8,463 bases of DNA. Origin: an uncultured Holophagales bacterium (GTDB lineage Bacteria > Acidobacteriota > Thermoanaerobaculia > UBA5066). Made by a program: the position numbers and the translations under genes. Location of the stretch: assembly GCA_937864895.1 (NCBI GenBank), contig CALMDF010000299.1, positions 1 to 8,463 of the forward strand, given 5' to 3'. The notes beneath the pieces were generated by a model. The model saw only the letters and a program-made list of their open reading frames with translations, was not told where the DNA came from and did not search any database. Shown here one piece after another: positions 1 to 4,830 of the stretch (positions are counted from its first letter, which is position 1; every line of letters starts with the position of its first letter).

Positions 1-129
1 CAGGTCCTGGCTCACATTTCCGGAAAAATGAGAAAGCACTTCATCAGAATTCTTCCCGGTGACAAGGTGCTCGTGGAGCTTTCTCCCTACGACCTGAACC
101 GGGGTCGCATCATCTACAGGTACAAGTAG
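1..129 (+). CDS. infA: Translation initiation factor IF-1 (3' end only)
   Basis: The first 42 codons of the window read in frame 1 to a TAG stop and match the C-terminal part of IF-1, including [19 protein letters not shown] and the end [19 protein letters not shown]-1 is a small OB-fold protein of about 72 residues that binds the 30S A site during initiation. About 30 N-terminal residues lie upstream of the window. The neighbour rpmJ follows 61 bases downstream, the standard infA-rpmJ-rpsM order. Identification is secure; only the 5' end is missing, because of the window boundary. Confidence 0.95.
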   Translation, partial: QVLAHISGKMRKHFIRILPGDKVLVELSPYDLNRGRIIYRYK

Positions 130-190
130 TAAACTGTATGGCTCCGCCGGCTCCTCCGGGAGGCCAAGGGCGAAAAAGTCGAGGAACCAC

Positions 191-304
191 ATGAAAGTCC
201 GCGCGTCCGTGAAGAAGATCTGCTCCAAATGCAAGGTGATCCGGAGGGCCGGGGTCGTCCGGGTCATCTGCGAGAACGCCAAGCACAAGCAGCGGCAGGG
301 TTAG
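191..304 (+). CDS. rpmJ: 50S ribosomal protein L36, zinc-binding (C+) form
   Basis: This 37-codon gene starts [17 protein letters not shown] and is the usual length for L36, the smallest large-subunit protein, which binds 23S rRNA. The zinc ligands of the C+ version are all present: C11, C14, C27 and H32. A Shine-Dalgarno GAGGA sits at 181-185, five bases before the ATG. It lies between infA and rpsM, with 12 bases to rpsM, so it is cotranscribed in the alpha operon. Many genomes also carry a zinc-independent C- paralogue elsewhere; none is in this window. Confidence 0.97.
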   Translation: MKVRASVKKICSKCKVIRRAGVVRVICENAKHKQRQG

Positions 305-316
305 AGGGAATAGGGA

Positions 317-700
317 ATGGCTCGTATCAGCGGCGTCGATCTCCCCCCGAACAAGCGCGTCGAGATCGGTCTCACCTACATCTTCGGGATCGGCCGCTCG
401 ACGGCCAAGATGATCCTGAAGGACACCGGGGTGGGCCCCGACACGCGGGTCAAGGACCTGTCCGAGGACGAGGTCACGAAAATCCGCAAGAAGATCCAGG
501 ACGACGTGAAGGTCGAGGGCGACCTCCGCAAGGAGACCGCCCAGGACATCAAGCGTCTCATGGATATAGGCTGCTACCGGGGCCTCAGGCACCGCCGCGG
601 CCTCCCGGTGCGCGGCCAGAGGACGCACACCAACGCCCGGACTCGGAAAGGCCCGCGTCGCGGCGCCGTGGCCGGCAAGAAGAAGGCTACGAAGAAGTAG
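317..700 (+). CDS. rpsM: 30S ribosomal protein S13
   Basis: The 127-residue product begins [20 protein letters not shown] and contains the helix-two-turn-helix region with [10 protein letters not shown]. The C-terminal RNA-binding tail includes the family signature [27 protein letters not shown] (residues 86-112, read here only as a landmark), followed by a basic Lys/Arg end. S13 sits in the 30S head, contacts S19 and the P-site tRNA, and forms bridges to the 50S subunit. The length matches the family. A GAGGGAA purine stretch just before the ATG acts as the ribosome-binding site. It is 12 bases after rpmJ and 18 before rpsK. Confidence 0.97.
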   Translation: MARISGVDLPPNKRVEIGLTYIFGIGRSTAKMILKDTGVGPDTRVKDLSEDEVTKIRKKIQDDVKVEGDLRKETAQDIKRLMDIGCYRGLRHRRGLPVRGQRTHTNARTRKGPRRGAVAGKKKATKK

Positions 701-718
701 TGAGGAGCAGGAAAGCCG

Positions 719-1120
719 ATGGCTGCCGCTGAAGCGAAGGGCCGCAAGAAGGGCCCCAAGAAGGAAAAGAAGAACGTCCCGCACGCCGTGGCGACCGTCC
801 AGGCGTCGTTCAACAACACGATCGTGGCGATCACGGACCCCTCGGGGAACGTCCTCGCCTGGTCGTCCGCCGGACGGATCGGGTTCAAGGGCTCGCGCAA
901 GGGGACGCCGTTCGCGGCCCAGCTCGCCGCGGGCAACGCCGCCCAGCTCGCCCAGGAGCACGGTGTCCGGACCCTCGACGTCCGCGTCCAGGGCCCCGGC
1001 GCGGGCCGCGAGAGCGCCATCCGCGCCCTGGCGGCGGCCGGGCTCGACATCCGGTCGATCCGCGACGCCACGCCGATCCCCCACAACGGCTGCCGGCCCC
1101 GCAAGCGGCGCCGCGTCTGA
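719..1120 (+). CDS. rpsK: 30S ribosomal protein S11
   Basis: The 133-residue product has a short Lys-rich N-terminus (residues 1-19), then the S11 core with [19 protein letters not shown] and the universal C-terminal signature [19 protein letters not shown]11 lines the 30S platform, contacts 16S rRNA and S6/S18, and helps form the mRNA exit region near the Shine-Dalgarno duplex. The length is within the family range. GAGGAG at about 702-707 serves as the Shine-Dalgarno. It is followed, unusually for this operon, by a 201-base non-coding gap before rpsD. Confidence 0.97.
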   Translation: MAAAEAKGRKKGPKKEKKNVPHAVATVQASFNNTIVAITDPSGNVLAWSSAGRIGFKGSRKGTPFAAQLAAGNAAQLAQEHGVRTLDVRVQGPGAGRESAIRALAAAGLDIRSIRDATPIPHNGCRPRKRRRV

Positions 1121-1133
1121 TCCCGGGCCCCGA

Positions 1134-1158
1134 GCCGGAGGAGCGCCGCTCCTCCGGC
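1134..1158 (+). repeat. Perfect inverted repeat, 11 bp stem
   Basis: Bases 1134-1144 pair without mismatch to 1148-1158, leaving a 3-base loop. It begins 13 bases after the rpsK stop codon, the position expected for a terminator, attenuator or processing/stability hairpin. It lacks the downstream T-run of a classical intrinsic terminator, being followed by GGGG. Confidence 0.75.
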
Positions 1159-1171
1159 GGGGATGCGAGAG

Positions 1172-1193
1172 CGGGAGGCCCGCGGGCCTCCCG
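1172..1193 (+). repeat. Perfect 22-base palindrome
   Basis: The two 11-base halves, CGGGAGGCCCG and its reverse complement, meet at 1182/1183. As RNA it would fold into a 9 bp stem with a CGCG loop. It is the second of four adjacent inverted repeats upstream of rpsD. Confidence 0.75.
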
Positions 1194-1321
1194 GCCCCCC
1201 GGACCGGGGGGACCTTCCTGCGCGCGGAGAGCGCGCCGGCGTCCGTAAACCGGCTCCCGATTCCGGGCCGGGACGAAGGGCGAAACGCAACGACGGAATC
1301 GGCCTGGAGGTTTTCTCACCC

Positions 1322-1948
1322 GTGGCGCGTTATCACGAATCCGTCTGCCGGCTCTGCCGGCGCGAGGCCATGAAGCTCTTCCTGAAGGGCGACCGCTGCT
1401 TCACGAACAAGTGCGCCATCGAGCGCCGCAACTTTCCGCCCGGCCAGCACGGCAAGCGGCGCTCGAAGATCCTCGGCTACGGCATCCAGCTCCGCGAGAA
1501 GCAGAAGCTGAAGAGGTTCTACGGGCTCCTCGAGGGGCAGTTCCGCCTCACGTTCGAGAAGGCGGAGCGGATGCGCGGCGTGACCGGCGAGAACCTCCTC
1601 TCGCTCCTCGAGCGCCGGCTCGACAACGTCGTCCACCGCCTCGGCTTCGCCGCCTCCCGGCAGCAGGCGCGGCAGCTCGTCCGCCACGGCCACGTGACCG
1701 TCAACGGCCGCAAGGTCGACGTCCCGAGCTTCGTCGTCGGACCGGGCTCCGTCGTCGCGATCAAGGAGAAGAGCCGGACGAACCCGGGCGTCGTCGCCGC
1801 CGTCGACTCGGCCAAGGGCCGCGGCGTCCCCGAGTGGCTCGACCTCGCCGCCTCCGAGTTCAAGGGAACGGTCAAGGCGCTCCCGCGCCGCGAGGACGTC
1901 TCCCTGCAGGTCAACGAGAAGCTCATCGTCGAGCTCTACAGCAAGTGA
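1322..1948 (+). CDS. rpsD: 30S ribosomal protein S4, zinc-binding form
   Basis: The 208-residue product starts at GTG (read as Met), giving [20 protein letters not shown], the canonical S4 N-terminus. A strong GGAGGT at 1306-1311, ten bases upstream, fixes this start. The frame stays open further upstream, but those codons encode low-complexity Gly/Pro/Arg and run through the hairpin cluster. Cysteines C9, C12, C26 and C31 match the zinc site of thermophile-type S4. The S4 RNA-binding domain spans about residues 98-158, and the protein ends [13 protein letters not shown]4 nucleates 30S assembly by binding the 16S 5' domain and can act as a translational repressor and antiterminator. rpoA begins 28 bases downstream. 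Confidence 0.97.
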   Translation: MARYHESVCRLCRREAMKLFLKGDRCFTNKCAIERRNFPPGQHGKRRSKILGYGIQLREKQKLKRFYGLLEGQFRLTFEKAERMRGVTGENLLSLLERRLDNVVHRLGFAASRQQARQLVRHGHVTVNGRKVDVPSFVVGPGSVVAIKEKSRTNPGVVAAVDSAKGRGVPEWLDLAASEFKGTVKALPRREDVSLQVNEKLIVELYSK

Positions 1949-1976
1949 CGGGCTCTGCCCCGAGGAGAAGCGAACG

Positions 1977-2948
1977 ATGATGTGGAAGGGCTTCCAGCGA
2001 CCGAACCGCCTCGAGGTGGACGAGGAGTCGGGGAACTACGGCCGCTTCACCGCCCAGCCGCTCGAGCGTGGCTGGGGAACGACGGTCGGGAACGCGCTCC
2101 GGCGCGTCCTTCTTTCGTCGATCGAGGGAGCGGCGATCACCGCCGTCAAGATCGACGGCGTCGAGCACGAGTTCACCGCGATGACGGGCGTCGTCGAGGA
2201 CGTGACCGACGTCATCCTGAACCTCAAGAGCCTCGCCATCCGGATGCACGACGACGGCCCGCGCACTCTCGTCCTCGACGCGAAGACGAAGGGCGTGGTG
2301 ACCGCCGACGCCTTCGAGGACGACGCGCAGGTCGAGATCCTCACGCCCGACTCGCCCGTGGCGACGCTCGCCGACGGCGGCCGTCTCCGCCTCGAGGCGA
2401 CGGTCACGAAGAGCCGCGGCTACGTCCCGGCCGATCGGAACTTCGACCAGGACGCGCCGATCGGCACGATCCCCCTCGACTCGGCCCACTCGCCCGTCCG
2501 CCGCGTGAACTACCGCGTCGAGGCGGCCCGCGTCGGCCAGGCGACCGACTACGACAAGCTCGTCCTCGAGGTCTGGACGAACGGCACGATCACCCCGCGC
2601 GACGCGGTCGGGCTCGCCGCCGTCCTCCTCCGCGAGCACCTCGCCATCTTCGTCAACCTGGAGACGGACGAGGGCGGGCCGGCGACCGGGCCCGAGATCC
2701 CCCAGAGCGAGCTCGACGCCCTCCTCGACACCAACGTCGAGGAGCTGGAGCTCTCGGTCCGCAGCGCGAACTGCCTGAAGAATGCCGGTATCCGGACCCT
2801 TCGGGAGCTCGTGCAGAAGACCGAGAAGGAGATGCTCGAGACGAAGAACTTCGGGCGGAAGAGCCTGAACGAGATCAAGGAGATCCTGCGCGAAAAGGGC
2901 CTGGCCTTCGGAATGAAGCTCGAAGCCCCCACGAGCGCGGGTCGCTGA
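1977..2948 (+). CDS. rpoA: DNA-directed RNA polymerase subunit alpha
   Basis: The 323-residue product has the usual length and both domains. The N-terminal dimerisation domain (about 1-230) contains LERGWGTTVGNALRRVLLSS, the segment that contacts beta and beta-prime. The C-terminal domain (about 255-315) carries VRSANCLKNAGI and NFGRKSLNEIK. R262, N265, G293, K295 and S296 correspond to the E. coli residues (R265, N268, G296, K298, S299) that bind UP elements and activators, so promoter-contact function looks intact. The start is MMWKGFQRPNRL; either of two adjacent ATGs (1977 or 1980) could be used, with GAGGAGAAG just upstream. It sits between rpsD and rplQ. Confidence 0.97.
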   Translation: MMWKGFQRPNRLEVDEESGNYGRFTAQPLERGWGTTVGNALRRVLLSSIEGAAITAVKIDGVEHEFTAMTGVVEDVTDVILNLKSLAIRMHDDGPRTLVLDAKTKGVVTADAFEDDAQVEILTPDSPVATLADGGRLRLEATVTKSRGYVPADRNFDQDAPIGTIPLDSAHSPVRRVNYRVEAARVGQATDYDKLVLEVWTNGTITPRDAVGLAAVLLREHLAIFVNLETDEGGPATGPEIPQSELDALLDTNVEELELSVRSANCLKNAGIRTLRELVQKTEKEMLETKNFGRKSLNEIKEILREKGLAFGMKLEAPTSAGR

Positions 2949-2959
2949 GGACCTGACCG

Positions 2960-3601
2960 ATGCAGCACAACAAGGCCGGACGCAAGCTGGGGCGGACCAG
3001 CGCGCACAGGAAGGCCCTCTTCCGCAACCAGCTCGACTCCCTCTTCACCCACGAGCGGATCCAGACGACGCTTCCCAAGGCCAAGGAGCTGCGGCCCCTC
3101 GCCGAGAAGCTCGTCACGCTCGGCAAGCGGGGAGGGCTCCACGCCCGGCGGCTCGCGCTCAGGGACGTCAGCCAGGATGCCGTGAAGCGCCTCTTCGACG
3201 AGATCGCTCCCCGTTTCGCGACGCGCCCCGGGGGCTACACCCGGATCATGAAGCTCGGGACGCGGCCCGGCGACGGCGCCGAGAAGGCGATCCTCGAGTT
3301 CGTCGACTTCGACTTCGCGCAGCGGCGCGCCGACAAGAAGGCCGCCGAGAAGGCCTCGACGGAGAAGAAGGAGTCGTTCCTCGACAAGGCGCGGCGTCTC
3401 GTGACCGGAAAGGGCACCGCCGAGAAGACGGAGGAAGCGGCCGCCGAGGCGACCGCGGCCGCCGAGCCCGCGAAGAAGGCCGAGAAGAAGCCCAAGGCGG
3501 CCAAGCCCGCCAAGGCGGCCGCGCCGAAGGCCCCGAAGGCCAAGGCCCAGAAGATGGGCAGCTCCACCACCCGCACGCCGCGCAAGGCCGGCGGCGCCTA
3601 G
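2960..3601 (+). CDS. rplQ: 50S ribosomal protein L17 with long Ala/Lys-rich C-terminal extension
   Basis: Residues 1-119 are a complete bacterial L17, beginning [20 protein letters not shown] and closing [10 protein letters not shown]17 binds 23S rRNA near the peptide exit tunnel. The usual length is about 115-130 residues; this one has 213. Residues 120-150 are charged and probably helical. Residues 151-199 are nearly all Ala, Lys, Glu and Pro, with repeated PAKAA/KKAEKK-like steps resembling histone H1 tails, and the end is Ser/Thr/Arg-rich. The frame remains open with consistent codon use, so the tail looks translated. A TGAGGA Shine-Dalgarno overlaps the rpoA stop codon 8 bases before the ATG. 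The stop lies three bases from that of the convergent gene. Confidence 0.95.
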   Translation: MQHNKAGRKLGRTSAHRKALFRNQLDSLFTHERIQTTLPKAKELRPLAEKLVTLGKRGGLHARRLALRDVSQDAVKRLFDEIAPRFATRPGGYTRIMKLGTRPGDGAEKAILEFVDFDFAQRRADKKAAEKASTEKKESFLDKARRLVTGKGTAEKTEEAAAEATAAAEPAKKAEKKPKAAKPAKAAAPKAPKAKAQKMGSSTTRTPRKAGGA

Positions 3602-3604
3602 ACT

Positions 3605-4060
3605 CTAGACGGTATTTCCCGGGGGTCCTTCGCCGGAAGGCGAAGGGCCCCCGGACGCCGCCCCTTCCGCGGCGGCGAGAATCCCCTCCAGCTCCACGAG
3701 GAGCGCCTTCGTCGAGAACGGTTTCGTGAGGAAGCGCGCCGCGCCGAGGCGGAGCCCCGTCGCCCTCTCCTCGGCCTGGGTCCTTGCCGTCAGGACGACG
3801 ACGGGGACGGCGGCCGTCCGCGGGTGGGCCTTGAGGCGTCCCAGGACCTCGAATCCCGAGAGGCCCGGCGAGAGGGAGAGGTCGAGCAGGATGGCGTCGG
3901 GCGGCTCGGCGAGGGCCAGGCGCAGCGCATCCTCCCCGTTCGCCGCCTCGACGGGGACGAGCCCCGCGGTCCGCAGCTTGAAGACGAGGATCTTGAGGAT
4001 GTACGGCTCGTCGTCGACGACGAGGACCCGCCGTCCGCGGAGGTTCCCTCGATCCCCCAC
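3605..4060 (-). CDS. Stand-alone response regulator receiver (CheY-like) protein
   Basis: The 151-residue product is one receiver domain (about residues 10-130) followed by a Gly/Pro/Ser-rich tail. Key phosphotransfer residues are visible: acidic pair D16/D17 in VLVVDDEP, phospho-acceptor D60 in AILLDLSLSPGLSG, T91 in VVVLTART and K113 in FLTKPFSTK. There is no DNA-binding or enzymatic output domain, so it probably works by protein contact, as CheY or a phosphorelay intermediate does. GTG at 4060 is the only plausible start in this frame near the domain. It has no Shine-Dalgarno and lies 11 bases after the acpS stop, suggesting translational coupling. The partner kinase is not in the window. 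Confidence 0.85.
   Translation of the reverse strand: MGDRGNLRGRRVLVVDDEPYILKILVFKLRTAGLVPVEAANGEDALRLALAEPPDAILLDLSLSPGLSGFEVLGRLKAHPRTAAVPVVVLTARTQAEERATGLRLGAARFLTKPFSTKALLVELEGILAAAEGAASGGPSPSGEGPPGNTV
3619..3654. terminator. Long GGAA-capped hairpin at the convergent operon ends
   Basis: Bases 3619-3634 pair with 3639-3654 over 16 positions (15 Watson-Crick, one T-G in plus-strand RNA), closed by a GGAA (GNRA) tetraloop. It lies 17 bases past the rplQ stop, the right place for the alpha-operon terminator. It also codes for the last residues of the minus-strand receiver gene. No T-tract follows on either strand, so termination may be non-canonical, Rho-assisted, or the hairpin may mainly protect the mRNA 3' end. 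Confidence 0.7.
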
Positions 4061-4071
4061 TCGCGGGGAGT

Positions 4072-4512
4072 CTACCGGGGTCCGAGGAGGAGGACCACGG
4101 CCATGGCGTCGCGGCGGCCGTGCGTGATGGTCACGTGCGCGGCGACGACACCGAGGGCGTCGGCCCGGACCCGGGCCCGCCCCGCGAGAACGAGCCGGGG
4201 GGGGCCGCCCGGCTCCCGCGCCACGGCGATCTCGCGGAAGGCGACCCCCCGCATTCCGGTTCCGAGCGCCTTCATCGCGGCCTCCTTGGCGGCAAACAGG
4301 CCCGCGACGTGCTCGGCGACCCGGCGCGAGCCGAGAGGACGCCGGACCTCGCCGGGGACGCAGATCCGGTCGAGGAACCTCGGCCCGTGCCGTTCGAGCG
4401 CTTCCTCGATTCGCTCGATCTCGCAGAGGTCGACCCCGAGTCCGACGACCGCCCCGCCGTGGGGATAGGCCGCCGTGAGGAGGGCGGCGCGAGAGTCGGC
4501 GAGAAGCGTCAT
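4072..4512 (-). CDS. acpS: Holo-[acyl-carrier-protein] synthase
   Basis: The 146-residue product transfers 4'-phosphopantetheine from CoA to the serine of apo-ACP, activating fatty-acid synthesis. Family motifs are clear: VVGLGVDLCEIERI with Mg ligand D28, GLFAAKEAAMKALGTG with K76 and E77, and the C-terminal HVTITHGRRDAMAVV. AcpS usually begins right before the GxGxDL strand; here about 20 extra residues precede it, because the only ATG available is the one overlapping the upstream stop codon (ATGA). The family is about 120-140 residues, so the enzyme is full length. It is probably cotranscribed with the upstream membrane protein and the downstream receiver. Confidence 0.92.
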   Translation of the reverse strand: MTLLADSRAALLTAAYPHGGAVVGLGVDLCEIERIEEALERHGPRFLDRICVPGEVRRPLGSRRVAEHVAGLFAAKEAAMKALGTGMRGVAFREIAVAREPGGPPRLVLAGRARVRADALGVVAAHVTITHGRRDAMAVVLLLGPR

Positions 4513-4730
4513 TGGGACGCCGCCGGGCGGCCGAGGAGTTCCCGGACCGCGAGGAGGAGGTGGAGGACACCGAGCCCGGCGACGAATCCCCGGAAGGATG
4601 GGGAGGCGAGAAACGGCTGAAGGGCGACCGGCGAGGGGAGCACCACGCGGTGCATCCAGAGCCGGCTCCACGGGGCCACGAGGAGAAGGAGGCCCGCTTC
4701 CAGGAAATAGAAGCCGAGGAGGACCTTCAT
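4509..4730 (-). CDS. Small two-helix membrane protein, function unknown
   Basis: The 73-residue product is not a family I recognise. It starts MKVLLGFYFLEAGLLLLVAP, with a hydrophobic segment at about residues 3-20, a central loop containing WSRLWMHR and LPSPVALQPF, and a second hydrophobic segment at about 48-65 with GLGVLHLLLAVRELLG, so it is probably an inner-membrane hairpin. ATG at 4730 is preferred because GGGAGG lies immediately upstream, though the spacing is short; a GTG nine codons further up is the alternative. Its TGA overlaps the acpS ATG by four bases, a typical sign of coupled translation. The reading frame is supported by that overlap and the hydrophobic pattern, not by homology. 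Confidence 0.65.
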   Translation of the reverse strand: MKVLLGFYFLEAGLLLLVAPWSRLWMHRVVLPSPVALQPFLASPSFRGFVAGLGVLHLLLAVRELLGRPAASQ

Positions 4731-4763
4731 GAACCTCCCGGCGTGGCCCTCGTTCACCGCCGC

Positions 4764-4769
4764 ATTGTA
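4764..4769 (-). promoter_or_regulatory. Possible -10 box (TACAAT) for the membrane protein-acpS-receiver operon
   Basis: On the minus strand TACAAT matches five of six bases of the sigma-70 -10 consensus in otherwise extremely GC-rich DNA. A start site about 7 bases downstream would leave a leader of roughly 27 bases before the ATG at 4730, including its GGGAGG. No good -35 hexamer is seen at the proper spacing, so support is moderate. Confidence 0.35.
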
Positions 4770-4784
4770 GGGGCGGAGGCGAAG

Positions 4785-4808
4785 CGGCGCCGCCGCGAGA
4801 CGGCGCCG
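4785..4808 (-). terminator. GC-rich hairpin downstream of the FecR-like gene
   Basis: The self-complementary octamer CGGCGCCG occurs twice, at 4785-4792 and 4801-4808, separated by eight bases, and can form an 8 bp stem. It lies 23 bases past the stop of the large secreted-protein gene and just upstream of the -10-like box, so it could insulate the two units. No U-tract follows. Confidence 0.35.
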
Positions 4809-4830
4809 GGAGCCGGTGCCTGCCAAGGGA

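Larger units (their letters stand above)
1121..1321 (+). promoter_or_regulatory. rpsK-rpsD intergenic region with stacked inverted repeats
   Basis: This 201-base spacer is far longer than any other in the operon and holds no credible gene. It contains four consecutive GC-rich inverted repeats: 1134-1158 (11 bp stem, 3-base loop), 1172-1193 (a perfect 22-base palindrome, foldable as 9 bp with a CGCG loop), 1195-1211 (six C paired with six G around GGACC) and 1220-1236 (GCGCGC arms around a GGAGA loop). A further 5 bp pairing joins 1235-1239 to 1250-1254. No T-tract follows any of them. The rpsD ribosome-binding site GGAGGT is at 1306-1311. S4 is a known autoregulator of ribosomal operons in several phyla, so a cis-acting RNA leader for rpsD is possible; that role is inference. 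Confidence 0.6.

Noticed and set aside
229..732. 167-codon frame overlapping rpmJ and rpsM
   Set aside because: An out-of-frame shadow: it is Arg/Gly/Pro-rich and covers the whole of the certain S13 gene.
1163..1321. N-terminal extension of S4 from ATG 1163
   Set aside because: The 53 extra codons are Gly/Pro/Arg low complexity through the hairpin cluster. The canonical MARY start has a perfect ribosome-binding site (GGAGGT at 1306-1311).
4060..4570. Long N-terminal extension of the receiver protein across acpS
   Set aside because: The upstream part is the antisense-like Arg/Pro/Gly shadow of acpS in another frame on the same strand; the receiver domain begins right after GTG 4060.
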